This document shows, one piece after another, positions 50,176-59,363 of a stretch of DNA of 64,000 bases. The position numbers were made by a program, and so were the translations under genes. The notes beneath the pieces are model-generated. The model saw nothing but the letters and a program-made list of their open reading frames with translations. It ran no database searches and was not told where the DNA came from. The DNA comes from Streptomyces dioscori. Its GTDB lineage: Bacteria > Actinomycetota > Actinomycetes > Streptomycetales > Streptomycetaceae. Numbering within the stretch: position 1 is the first letter of the stretch; every line of letters starts with the position of its first letter. The stretch lies in NCBI RefSeq assembly GCF_003024195.1, contig NZ_KZ679044.1, positions 254,537-318,536 of the forward strand, read 5' to 3'.

Positions 50176-50694
50176 ATCAGAAGATTGCGGGCAATTGCCA
50201 CCTTTTGCGAGCAACGCGCGCCCGAGCGGGTCCGATTCACCCCGATATTCCACTGCTACGGCGCGCCGCCGTGACAGCCGTGACAGCTGTGACAGCTGTG
50301 ACAAAAAGGCGCCCGGCTCTGCTCGGTCTTCCCCCTCGCAAGGCGCTGTGCTTCGGCACCGCCTCCCGGACCGCTTTTGCAGGCGAGTTGAAAGCCGGTC
50401 CCCACCGTCCCTGAGACGACCGGACCCCGGCGGCGGTCCACGTTCCGGGTTTGCCGGGCCCTTGTCCGCGAGGGTCCGGCAAGCCACTGACCTCCTGAAA
50501 GAACCGGGGGAAAGAACTACCCGCCCACCCGCCCTCCCCGCGCGGGAAGCCCGCGTCACCCGTCCGAGTGACCGGCTTGCAGCAGCGAGATCCGGGCGGC
50601 TACGTTCGCCGCGACAACCGCAAACAGATACGGCCCCCGGCCGGGACTGGCATCCCGAACGAGGGCCTGACCGCCAGGAAGTAACACCTTCCTG
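50176..50694. other. 519-nt intergenic region with 9-bp direct repeats
   Basis: No gene is supported. Four consecutive 9-mers (GTGACAGCC, GTGACAGCT, GTGACAGCT, GTGACAAAA) occupy 50271-50306. The remainder is moderately lower GC than coding regions. A 27-nt segment around the next gene's start is duplicated (50674-50732). Confidence 0.5.
50271..50306. repeat. four 9-bp direct repeats (iteron-like)
   Basis: GTGACAGCY units repeat without spacers four times, the last one degenerate. They lie ~390 nt upstream of the winged-helix gene. Confidence 0.85.
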
Positions 50695-51633
50695 ATGGCT
50701 ACCAACCAGGAAGAGAAAAGCTTCCCGATGGCTGATTCGCAGTCTAACGCGCGCCTGCGCGCCGACGCCGGAACTCCGACTTCCGGCGTGATCCGTGTAC
50801 GCACCCGCCTCACCGCCGACTTCACCGTCCTCGCCAACGCCCTCGCCCAGCGACGCGGCAGCGCGGTCACGATCGGCGTCGCGGCGTACATCTCCTCCCT
50901 GCCCGACGGTTCCTCCGTGACGATCACCGCCCTGTGCGAGCACTTCAGTGAGGGCGAGATCCTGATCTCGCGAGCGCTCAGGGAACTCGAAGCGGCCGGA
51001 TACCTGGAGCGCCGCCGCGAGCGGACGCCCACCGGGCAGGTCCGTACCCGGACGTACTTCTACGACGTCCCCGGCGGCGTACCGAATCCGGACGGCCCTC
51101 CTGAGCCGCCCAGGCCACCCCGGCCCCGTAAGCAGGTCCCTGTCGCGGAGGCGGTTCCGCCCGCGCGGGAAGCGATGCGGGGGACAGCACACCCGCAGGT
51201 AACCGCCGAGGCCGAGCGACCGCCCCCGCTCACCGACACCGCCACCGCCAACGACCCCCGAGCGGTCGCAGTCCTTGCCGCTCTGCGCCGGATCGACCCC
51301 CGCCTCGTGCTGTCCGAGCAGGAGGCAGCGCGTCTCGCCCCGGCCGTCACCGAGTGGCTCGCGGCGGGCCTTCTGCCCACGCACATCACGGACCACCTCA
51401 CCGCACGGCTCCCCGACACCTTCCTGACCCGCCCGGCCGGCCTCCTCGCCTACCGGCTCAAGGAGACCCCGCTCGCCGCCCCGCCCGTACGGCTCGGAAG
51501 CCCGGAGGTCCCCGTACGGCCGTCGTTCGTACCCCTCCGGAACTGTGACGGCTGCGACCGGGCCTTCCGCGCGCCGCAACCGGGCCGCTGCCGGGACTGC
51601 CGCTCCCAGGAGCCATTGCGTGCGGCCTGCTGA
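50695..51633 (+). CDS. winged-helix protein with C-terminal zinc ribbon
   Basis: A 312-residue protein (or 301 from the ATG at 50728). Residues ~50-125 form a winged helix (AVTIGVAAYISSLPDGSSVT, LISRALRELEAAGYLERRRE, RTYFYDVPGG), similar to the MarR/replication-initiator type. A Pro-rich linker follows, then a helical region (VLSEQEAARLAPAVTEWLAA, ITDHLTARLPD). The C-terminus has CDGCDRAFRAPQPGRCRDC, a zinc ribbon. Proteins of this design are common in Streptomyces and on plasmids. Two in-frame ATGs lie in a duplicated 27-nt segment, each after a palindromic AGGAAG..CTTCC. Function not assigned. Confidence 0.75.
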   Translation: MATNQEEKSFPMADSQSNARLRADAGTPTSGVIRVRTRLTADFTVLANALAQRRGSAVTIGVAAYISSLPDGSSVTITALCEHFSEGEILISRALRELEAAGYLERRRERTPTGQVRTRTYFYDVPGGVPNPDGPPEPPRPPRPRKQVPVAEAVPPAREAMRGTAHPQVTAEAERPPPLTDTATANDPRAVAVLAALRRIDPRLVLSEQEAARLAPAVTEWLAAGLLPTHITDHLTARLPDTFLTRPAGLLAYRLKETPLAAPPVRLGSPEVPVRPSFVPLRNCDGCDRAFRAPQPGRCRDCRSQEPLRAAC

Positions 51634-51718
51634 GCCGATGGCCCGCCGTGCTGGCCACCCGCAGCTGGGAGGCTTGATGTGGCACGATGCGAAATCCGGC
51701 GCCAAGAGGAGGTGGGGC

Positions 51719-52375
51719 ATGGTCGACAGGTTTCAGGACGGGCTGCTGACGCCCGGGGAAACGGCCTCCTACCTTGAGATTCCGCAGTCGACTCTCAGCT
51801 CGTGGTTGCAGAACAAGGCTGCCGGAACACCACTGGTCCACCAGGTCGAGCCGGTGCGGGCGGGACAGCCTTCTGTGCCGTTCATCGCGGTGGCCGAGGC
51901 GCACGTCCTGCGTTCCCTGCGTTCTCTCGGACTTCGTATGAGCGAGATCAGAGAAGCGGCAGCCGCTGTACGGGACGCCTTCGACACCCCGTACGGGCTG
52001 GTGTCCCAGCGGATCGCGACGGACGGCGTGGACATCTTCGTCGAGCACGGTTGGGGGGATCTCCGCAGAGCCCGCGACGGCCAGGTCCCCATCCACGAAG
52101 TGGTCTCCGACTACCTCCGCTACCTCACCTGGGAACCGGGCGACGACTTTCCCTCCAGCCTGCGGCTGAGGCAGTACCCGGACTCCGTCCCCGTCGTGAT
52201 CGACCCCAGGTTCGGCCACGGTCTCCCCGTGGTGGCCGCGAACCGGGTCGCGGTCCGGGCCATCACCGACCTGTGGGAGGCCGGGGAGACCGTCGAGGAC
52301 ATCGCGTACGACTACGACATGACGCCCGAGCAGGTGGACGCGCTCTGCCGGGCAGTGGTGCACCTTGCCGCCTGA
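51719..52375 (+). CDS. VapB45-like antitoxin with HTH and DUF433 domains
   Basis: A 218-residue protein from ATG 51719 (AAGAGGAGGTGGGG upstream). N-terminal helix-turn-helix (LTPGETASYLEIPQSTLSSW, LQ). The middle resembles VapB45 (IAVAEAHVLRSLRSLGLRMS). The C-terminal DUF433 domain is VIDPRFGHGLPVVAANRVAV, RAITDLWEAGETVEDIAYDY and MTPEQVDALCRAVVHL. Antitoxins of this size pair with PIN-like toxins in the Mycobacterium tuberculosis VapBC45 type. The following toxin gene starts at a TTG overlapping this stop. Confidence 0.85.
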   Translation: MVDRFQDGLLTPGETASYLEIPQSTLSSWLQNKAAGTPLVHQVEPVRAGQPSVPFIAVAEAHVLRSLRSLGLRMSEIREAAAAVRDAFDTPYGLVSQRIATDGVDIFVEHGWGDLRRARDGQVPIHEVVSDYLRYLTWEPGDDFPSSLRLRQYPDSVPVVIDPRFGHGLPVVAANRVAVRAITDLWEAGETVEDIAYDYDMTPEQVDALCRAVVHLAA

Positions 52376-52622
52376 GTTCTTCCTCGACCGGTCCTGGATC
52401 CCGCTGTCGAAGGACGGGCGGATCAAGACGCGGGACCTGGAGATCCGGCCCGTTCTGGAACGTGAGGCGGTGCTGTTCTACCTGGACAACCAGCAGCTTC
52501 CCAGCGCCGAGATGGTGCAGCGACTCGTCGTGAGCCGGGACGCGATCCACCGGGCCGTCGAGAAGGGCGGCCCGGCTGCGTACGCAGTGCGGCACGACCG
52601 CATCGAGCGCACCTGGCCCTGA
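52365..52622 (+). pseudogene. VapC45-like toxin with internal deletion
   Basis: An 85-codon frame starting at TTG 52365 inside the antitoxin's 3' end. PPEFFLDRS is the toxin's N-terminus, where the Asp is a PIN-like catalytic residue. It then jumps straight to WIPLSKDGRIKTRDLEIRPV and the normal C-terminal half (LFYLDNQQLPSAEMVQRLVV). Full-length VapC45-like toxins are about 135-140 residues, so roughly 45-50 residues that would carry further catalytic acids are missing, with the frame kept. It is probably inactive, leaving the antitoxin as an orphan regulator. Confidence 0.7.
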
Positions 52623-52680
52623 CGGGCGGGCCCTTCGTGGGAGAGCCCGCCTGCGTCCGGAATCACTTCGCCATGTGCGA

Positions 52681-53907
52681 CTACGCCACCGTCGCGAGCG
52701 TCTTGAGGCGGCTGACCGCCTCCTCCAGTACAGAGGTCTGCTTGCAGAACGCGAAGCGGACGAAGGGTGCCCCGGCGTCCCGGTGGTCGTAGAAGACCGC
52801 GTTCGGGATCGCGACGACCCCGGCCCGCTCCGGAAGCGCCCGGCAGAACGCGAAGCCGTCGCTCACGCCCAGCGGCCGGATGTCGGTCGTGACGAAGTAC
52901 GTCCCGGCGGGCGTGAAGACCCCGAAGCCGGCCTCCGCGAGCCCCGCGCTCAGCAGGTCCCGCTTGGCCAGCATGTCCGCGCGGAACGCGTCGAAGTACG
53001 TGTCGGGCAGCGCCAGTGCCTCGGCGACCGCGTACTGGAAGGGCCCCGAGGACACGTACGTGAGGAACTGCTTCGCCGAGCGGACCGCTGTCACCAGATC
53101 GGGTGAGGCGGTCACCCAGCCGACCTTCCAGCCGGTGAACGAGAACGTCTTGCCCGCGCTTCCGATGCTGACCGTGCGCCCGCGCATCCCGGGCAGCGTC
53201 GCGAGCGGTACGTGCTCGGAGCCGCCGAAGACCAGGTGCTCGTACACCTCGTCGGTGACGACCAGCAGATCCCGCTCGACGGCCAGCTCGGCGATCGCGG
53301 TCAGCTCCTCGCGGGTGAGGACCGTGCCGGTCGGGTTGTGCGGGGTGTTGATCAGCAGCAGCCGCGTGTTGTCCGTGACCGCGTCGCGCAGCTCGTCGAG
53401 GTCCAGCCGGAACCGCCGCCGCACGGCCCCGTCGGCCCCGGTCTCCTCGTGCGGCCGCAGGGTGACGGGCACGCGGGTGCCGCCCGCCATCGCGATGCAG
53501 GCCGCGTACGAGTCGTAGTAAGGCTCCAGCGCGATCACCTCGTCGCCGGGCTCCACCAGGGCCAGCAGGGTGGCCGCGATGGCCTCGGTGGCGCCCGCCG
53601 TGACGAGGACCTCGGTGCCGGGGTCGTACGTCAGCCCGTACCGGCGCTCCTGGTGCGCGGCGATCGCCGCACGCAGCTCGGGGACGCCGGGCCCCGGCGG
53701 GTACTGGTTCCCGCGCCCGTCGCGCAACGCCCGCACGGCCGCCTCCCGGACCTCCTCGGGCCCGTCCGTGTCGGGAAAACCCTGCCCGAGATTGATCGAG
53801 CCGGTACTCAGGGCGAGAGCCGACATCTCGGCGAAGATCGTCGTACCGAACTCGGCGAGACGGCGGTTGAGAAGGGGGCGGCGTGCACTGGAGGTCATAA
53901 CGGCCAT
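52681..53907 (-). CDS. PLP-dependent class I/II aminotransferase
   Basis: A 408-residue enzyme of fold type I. PLP lysine K253 in SIGSAGKTFSFTGWKVGW, NTPHNPTG with N191, and VTDEVYEHLVF with D219 (pyridine N contact). NLGQGFPDTDGP and NQYPPGPGVPELRAAIA are typical of methionine/kynurenine-aminotransferase-like enzymes. VRFAFCKQ provides the carboxylate Arg. The likely substrates are methionine, aromatic amino acids or kynurenine, and the presence of tryptophan 2,3-dioxygenase at the window's right edge is only loosely suggestive. ATG 53907 is used; an ATG three codons later is possible. Confidence 0.92.
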   Translation of the reverse strand: MAVMTSSARRPLLNRRLAEFGTTIFAEMSALALSTGSINLGQGFPDTDGPEEVREAAVRALRDGRGNQYPPGPGVPELRAAIAAHQERRYGLTYDPGTEVLVTAGATEAIAATLLALVEPGDEVIALEPYYDSYAACIAMAGGTRVPVTLRPHEETGADGAVRRRFRLDLDELRDAVTDNTRLLLINTPHNPTGTVLTREELTAIAELAVERDLLVVTDEVYEHLVFGGSEHVPLATLPGMRGRTVSIGSAGKTFSFTGWKVGWVTASPDLVTAVRSAKQFLTYVSSGPFQYAVAEALALPDTYFDAFRADMLAKRDLLSAGLAEAGFGVFTPAGTYFVTTDIRPLGVSDGFAFCRALPERAGVVAIPNAVFYDHRDAGAPFVRFAFCKQTSVLEEAVSRLKTLATVA

Positions 53908-54129
53908 CCTGCGCTCAACCTCTGGAGTTGCTCAACTCTGCTTTGGTCCGTGAGACGAGAGGGCATCCCCCTCCCACGCGAGACGCACACCTGGGTGGGC
54001 GGCAGGAATCGCGGCAGGAAGCACAGCAGAGATCAGACAGCAGGGATCACGGCAGGAAACAGACAGCAGACAGACGAGAAGCAGAGCCCACGGGGGGCCG
54101 CTTCGGGGGAACGGAAGGAGGGTGGCGCC

Positions 54130-54426
54130 ATGGTTATCGGCATCATCCTGGCGTTGTTCGTCGTGGGGTTCGTGGTGGTGATGGTCGTGCGGAGCGCATC
54201 CGGCGGCCGGGGTCGCGGTCGTGGCCGGGGGCGTTCGCGCCGTGGCAGCGGCAGCGCGAGCGGCAGCTGGTGGGCCGGCGGAGTGGCGGGCGGGGGCGAC
54301 AGCGGCTCCTCCTGTTCGTCGGGCTCGTCGGGTCACCACTCCTCGTGCGGCGGCGGGAGTTCGTCGTGCGGCGGCGGTTCGTCCTGCGGGGGCGGCGGCG
54401 GGGGCGGATGCGGCGGAGGCAGCTGA
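54130..54426 (+). CDS. small membrane protein with Cys/Gly/Ser-rich tail
   Basis: A 98-residue protein from ATG 54130, GGAAGGAGG upstream. MVIGIILALFVVGFVVVMVV is a transmembrane anchor, followed by an Arg/Gly segment (GRGRGRGRGRSRRGSG). The tail is Gly/Ser with repeated SSCGGGSS motifs (nine cysteines in 40 residues) ending in GGGCGGGS. Unrecognised. Its position upstream of the DUF2617/spermidine-synthase pair corresponds to where other Streptomyces often have small DUF350/DUF4178-type genes, but it is not one of these. Metal binding or disulphide cross-linking is conceivable. Confidence 0.65.
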   Translation: MVIGIILALFVVGFVVVMVVRSASGGRGRGRGRGRSRRGSGSASGSWWAGGVAGGGDSGSSCSSGSSGHHSSCGGGSSSCGGGSSCGGGGGGGCGGGS

Positions 54427-54826
54427 CACGGGGCGGCTGAGCTCCGGGCGGCGGCTGAGCTCCGGGCGGAGGCCGGGCTGCGGGTGGCAGCCGGATCCGC
54501 GCGATCGCGTCCGGTCGTATGAGCGCCCTTCGGGAGGCATCTCCCGGGGGGGCGCTTCGTCGTTGTGGGGGCGTGAAGCTGTTTGCGAGCCCCCCAGGGG
54601 CGCACTTTCTGGTTGAACAGTTGAGCTGTGGAGCCCTCGGGGGGATGGAAACCCTACGAAGTTGGGTAAAAACGCTGTGGCGGACGCGCCGTTCATGATT
54701 CCCTCGTATCGCCGACGCAGACCCCGGAACAACCTTCTGACCTGGCCGACCGGGCCCGGATCACCGCCCGGCGCCGACCGGGGTGCGACGGACCGATCCC
54801 ACCCTTGCGTGCAGCGGAGCCGACCC
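54427..54826. other. 400-nt intergenic region
   Basis: Contains a tandem 18-bp repeat (GCGGCTGAGCTCCGGGCG, 54433-54468) and a terminator-like hairpin (54522-54555). No gene is supported. Confidence 0.5.
54522..54555 (+). terminator. terminator after Cys-rich membrane protein gene
   Basis: AGCGCCCTTCGGGAG pairs with CTCCCGGGGGGCGCT (13 of 15) over GCAT, followed by TCGTCGTTG. Confidence 0.75.
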
Positions 54827-55345
54827 ATGCTCACGACCCTCAACACCGCCTACACCGACACGCGCGCGGCCGACCTCGCCTGGGCCCTCGGACGCGAACC
54901 GCTGCCCGCGCTCGCCACCCTCGACATCGAACTCGCCGACGCGAAACTGCAGTTGAGACTGCTGGGCGCGTCCCACCAGGTGCTCCTTGAGGAGGACCGG
55001 GGCACCTGTTCGGAGACCGTCGCCTGCATCGCGGGCAGCAGTTCACCGCTGCCGCTCGGCGTCGCCAAGCGGGCGGGCGACTGGGAGTACGAGTTCGCCG
55101 CGCGCGTGGAGACGCTGTCGCGCGGGTCCTTCGCCGGCCGGGCGCAGGAGTTGCTCGCCCTCGTCGCCGACCATCCGAACGGTCTCGCGGGGGTCTTCCC
55201 CGGCAGTCCGCACGCCTTCACCGCGATGCTCGCGCAGCGCCACGAGGGCCAGGTGCACTGGCGTACCTGGCACGCGTACCCCCAGGAGGGCCAACTGGTC
55301 GCCACCCGCACGAAGGTGGGCGTACGGGTGCCCGTGCCCCTCTAG
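54827..55345 (+). CDS. DUF2617 protein
   Basis: A 172-residue protein from ATG 54827. MLTTLNTAYTDTRAADLAWA opens the family fold (beta-rich). LELADAKLQLRLLGASHQVL-type strands, then RAGDWEYEFAARVETLSRGS and FPGSPHAFTAMLAQRHEGQV with HWRTWHAYPQEGQLVATRTK. It is a conserved actinobacterial protein of unknown function that commonly precedes a membrane spermidine-synthase-like gene, as it does here. Confidence 0.9.
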   Translation: MLTTLNTAYTDTRAADLAWALGREPLPALATLDIELADAKLQLRLLGASHQVLLEEDRGTCSETVACIAGSSSPLPLGVAKRAGDWEYEFAARVETLSRGSFAGRAQELLALVADHPNGLAGVFPGSPHAFTAMLAQRHEGQVHWRTWHAYPQEGQLVATRTKVGVRVPVPL

Positions 55346-55519
55346 GCAGGTCCAGGGCGGGTTCCGGGCAGGTCAACGGCGGGTTCCTGGCAGGTCCAGG
55401 GCAGGCTCCGGGCGGGTTCCGGGAAGGGGCCCCGAAACGGTCAAAGTATGCGCCGGGGACGGTATTTACACACGTGTGGGTGACAGGGTGCAGTGAAACC
55501 GTGACGTAGCGTTCCCTGG

Positions 55520-57133
55520 GTGATCGAGCCGCACGCGCCCGCCCCGCCCGGTACGGCCCCGCCGCCCCGCCGCGGCGCGGGCCAGGCGCGTCTGCCGGTC
55601 AGGCCCGCGACCGGCCGGTTCCTCGTCCTCACCGGCGTGTTCGTCTGCGCGGCCTGCGGACTCGTGTACGAACTGGAACTGGTCGCCCTCGCCTCGTACT
55701 TGATCGGCGACTCCATCACCCAGGCCTCCGTCGTCCTGTCCGTGATGGTCTTCGCGATGGGCATCGGCTCGCTCCTCGCCAAACGGCTGCGCTGTCGCGC
55801 CGCGGCCGGCTTCGGCGCCGTGGAGGCCCTGCTCGCGCTGGTCGGCGGCTGCAGCGCGATGGCCCTGTACGCCGTCTTCGCCTGGACCGGTGACTGGGGT
55901 GGCGCCTGGGCGAACGGCTCCAGTTACCTCCTCGTCGGCTTCTCTCTCGCCATCGGCCTGCTCATCGGCGCCGAGGTGCCCCTGCTGATGGAGCTGATCC
56001 AGCGCGTGCGCAGACAGGACGCGGGCGGCGCGGTCGCCGACCTGTTCGCCGCGGACTACGTGGGCGCGCTGGCCGGCGGGCTCGCCTTCCCCTTCCTCCT
56101 CCTGCCCCTGCTCGGCCAGTTGACCGCGACGCTGATCACCGGGACGGTCAACGCGATCGCCGGCGCCGCGCTCGTCCTCGGCCTGTTCCGGCAGGACCTC
56201 ACCCGGCGCGGACGCTGGCTGCTCGTCGTCGCCAACCTTCTCGTCCTCGCGCTGCTCGCCTCGGCCGCCGTCCTCGTCGACGACTTCGAACGGTCCGCGC
56301 GGCACGCGATGTACGGCCGGGACGTCCGGGTCGCGATGCACACCGACGTCCAGGACGTCGTCCTCACCGGCGGCACCGACGGCAGCCGGTTCGACCTCTA
56401 CCTCGACGGCCGGCTGCGGGTCAGCGGCAGCGACGAGCGCCGCTACCACGAGGCCCTCGTGCACCCCGCGATGAACGGCCCGCACGCGCGCGTGCTCGTC
56501 CTCGGCGGCGGCGACGGGCTCGCCCTGCGCGAGGTGCTCCGGCACCGGGGCGTACGGCGGGTCGACGTCGTCGAACTCGACACCGCGTTCGTGCGGTTGG
56601 CGCGCACCGATCCGGCGCTGTCCGCGCTGAACGATCACGCGTACGGGGATCCGCGGGTGCGGGTCTTCGCCTCGGACGCGTTCGGCTGGCTGCGGCAGGC
56701 CCCGCGGGACGCGTACGACGTGGTGGTCTCCGATCTGCCCGACCCCCGGAACACGTCCAGTACGAAGCTGTACTCGCAGGAGTTCTACGGGCTGGCCAGC
56801 GAGGTGCTCGGCGCCGGCGGGCGGCTCGTCGTGCACGCCGGTCCCGTCGCGGCGCGGCCGCACGCCTTCTGGACCGTGGACGCGACGGTACGGGCGGCGG
56901 GGCTGCGGACGGTGCCGTACTCGGTCGGCGGCCGTGACTCCGGGACGACGGACCGGTCGCGGGTTCCGCACGACTGGGGGTACGTGCTCGCGTCGCGCGC
57001 CCGGCCACGGCTGGGCACGGCGGCGGGGGCGCCGGGCGTCCCCTCCCTCCAGGCGGGCGTCCGGGCGGCGGCCCGCACCCGGCTGGCGGGACTGCCACCC
57101 TCGACACTGGTGCACCCGAGATACGCCTACTGA
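55520..57133 (+). CDS. membrane polyamine aminopropyltransferase-like protein
   Basis: A 537-residue protein from GTG 55520. Residues ~32-255 contain about seven transmembrane helices (FLVLTGVFVCAACGLVYELE, SVVLSVMVFAMGIGSLLAKR and others). Residues ~275-510 are a spermidine-synthase (SpeE) fold: FDLYLDGRLRVSGSDERRYH, LVLGGGDGLALREVL with GGGDG at 329-333, VDVVELDTAFVRLA and YDVVVSDLPDPRNTSS. The canonical D-E-x-x-Y-H is DERRYHE. Related membrane SpeE-like proteins are widespread and their substrate is uncertain. TAGCGT 7 nt upstream of the GTG and lack of a ribosome site suggest a leaderless transcript. Confidence 0.9.
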   Translation: MIEPHAPAPPGTAPPPRRGAGQARLPVRPATGRFLVLTGVFVCAACGLVYELELVALASYLIGDSITQASVVLSVMVFAMGIGSLLAKRLRCRAAAGFGAVEALLALVGGCSAMALYAVFAWTGDWGGAWANGSSYLLVGFSLAIGLLIGAEVPLLMELIQRVRRQDAGGAVADLFAADYVGALAGGLAFPFLLLPLLGQLTATLITGTVNAIAGAALVLGLFRQDLTRRGRWLLVVANLLVLALLASAAVLVDDFERSARHAMYGRDVRVAMHTDVQDVVLTGGTDGSRFDLYLDGRLRVSGSDERRYHEALVHPAMNGPHARVLVLGGGDGLALREVLRHRGVRRVDVVELDTAFVRLARTDPALSALNDHAYGDPRVRVFASDAFGWLRQAPRDAYDVVVSDLPDPRNTSSTKLYSQEFYGLASEVLGAGGRLVVHAGPVAARPHAFWTVDATVRAAGLRTVPYSVGGRDSGTTDRSRVPHDWGYVLASRARPRLGTAAGAPGVPSLQAGVRAAARTRLAGLPPSTLVHPRYAY

Positions 57134-57234
57134 GTCGGCGTGCGCGTCCGTCCGCACGTCCATCTGCGGCGGATCCGGGGGAATCCCCGCATGTACGGGT
57201 GCGGTGCGGGCGGTGCTGGGTAGGCTCGGCCGAC

Positions 57235-58026
<792 letters not shown>

Positions 58027-58546
58027 CCGCTGGCCGCGGGCTGCTCGTTTCTTACCTGCGGCCCGGTGGGGGTTGCCCGCGCAGTTCCCCGCGCCCCTAC
58101 GGGGCCCGCCCCGGGTGTGCGGGGACCGCGCCCGTCCCGCGGCCGGCGGACGGCAGGCGCCTCGTCAGGGGCGCGGGGAACTGCGCGCTCAGCCACGGGT
58201 GGCCTGCGGCCGGCATAGCGCGCGCGGTGCGTTCTTTGCCTGCGGGCGGGTGGGGGTTGCTCGCGCAGTTCCCCGCGCCCCTTACGGGGCCCGGCCCGCA
58301 GCCGACGGACGAGCAGGTGCCCCCGAAGGGGCGCGGGGAACTGCGCGCTCAGCCACGTACGACCCGCGGCCGGCGGACGGCGGGTGCCCTGTCAGGGGCG
58401 CGGGGAACTGCGCGGTCAGCCACGGCGGTCTGTAGTCGGCATGGTGGGCGTGGTGGGTGTTTTGTCTGTGGGCAGTGGGGGTGGGCCGCGCAGTTCCGCG
58501 GGGCCCTGGGGCCCGTATCCCGGGGTGCACCCCGTAGGGTCGTCGC
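58027..58546. repeat. 520-nt intergenic region with five dispersed 20-bp repeats
   Basis: Forward copies are at 58079-58098 and 58263-58282; inverse copies are at 58167-58186, 58327-58346 and 58394-58413. A degenerate forward copy is near 58488. Each forward copy is preceded by GGTGGGGGTTGC-type sequence. Inverse copies are followed by a conserved GCTCAGCCAC or GGTCAGCCAC. No gene is supported. TAGGGT at 58535-58540 is a likely -10 for the next gene. Confidence 0.92.
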
Positions 58547-59353
58547 GTGAGTAACGAAGACATCACGCTGACCGTCGGCGACGCGCAAGCGACCGTGCAG
58601 CCGGGCAACGGCGGACGGATCGGCGGACTGAAGGTCGACGGCGTCGAACTGCTGCGCCAGGGCGACAAGTTCGGCTGCTTCCCCATGGTCCCGTGGTGCG
58701 GTCGCACCAGGGACGGCCGCTTCCTGAACGGCTCCATCCCCCACCAGCTCCCCCTCAACTCCCCACCCCACGCCATCCACGGCACCGCCCGCGACGCCGC
58801 CTGGCGCATCGCCCGCAGGAGTGCCGACGAAGCCGTCATCACGTACGACCTCGTCGACCCCTGGCCGTACGCCGGCCGTGTCACCCAGGTCGTCAAGCTG
58901 ACCGAGGACTCCCTGACGCTCACCATGTCGGTGGAGACGTACGGCGATTCGTTCCCGGCGCAGATCGGCTGGCATCCCTGGTTCAACCGCACCCTCGGGG
59001 GCGGCGGAGAGGCCGAGGACGCCGGCGTGCGCGTCGACTTCACTGCCCAGTGGCAGGAGGAGCGCGGCGACGACCATCTGCCGACCGGCCGCCGGATCGA
59101 CCCGCGGCCGAGCCCCTGGGACGACTGCTTCGGGATGCCCGACGGCGTCGACGTCACTCTCACCTGGCCGGGCCGGCTGGAGCTGAACGTGGCCAGCCGC
59201 GAGCAGTGGGTCGTCGTGTACGACGAGCAGGAGGCGGCCGTGTGCGTGGAGCCGCAGACCGGGCCGCCCAACGGCCTGAACACCCTGCCCCGCCTGGTCA
59301 CGCCCATCGACCCCCTGGAAGCCGCCACCACCTGGACCTGGCGCCGCCTCTAA
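58547..59353 (+). CDS. aldose 1-epimerase family protein
   Basis: A 268-residue protein from GTG 58547, 6 nt after a TAGGGT -10 (leaderless). VQPGNGGRIGGLKVDGVELL, FGCFPMVPWCGRTRDGRFLN (substrate-binding Arg), HAIHGTARDAAWRI with the catalytic His, WHPWFNRTL with the second His, and PWDDCFGMPDGVDVTLTWPG with the base region make up a galactose mutarotase-like fold. VCVEPQTGPPNGLN carries the catalytic Glu. Sugar specificity is unknown. It ends 10 nt before pyrE, perhaps co-transcribed. Confidence 0.92.
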   Translation: MSNEDITLTVGDAQATVQPGNGGRIGGLKVDGVELLRQGDKFGCFPMVPWCGRTRDGRFLNGSIPHQLPLNSPPHAIHGTARDAAWRIARRSADEAVITYDLVDPWPYAGRVTQVVKLTEDSLTLTMSVETYGDSFPAQIGWHPWFNRTLGGGGEAEDAGVRVDFTAQWQEERGDDHLPTGRRIDPRPSPWDDCFGMPDGVDVTLTWPGRLELNVASREQWVVVYDEQEAAVCVEPQTGPPNGLNTLPRLVTPIDPLEAATTWTWRRL

Positions 59354-59363
59354 GCTGACCCGC

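Noticed and set aside
50176..51720. N-terminal extension of the mannosyltransferase frame to 914 residues
   Set aside because: The family fold begins at GTG 50175. The upstream part overlaps the opposite-strand winged-helix gene and is low complexity.
58079..58413. Regularly spaced 20-bp repeats as a possible CRISPR array
   Set aside because: Copies occur in both orientations, spacing is irregular and identical copies are dispersed at other loci.
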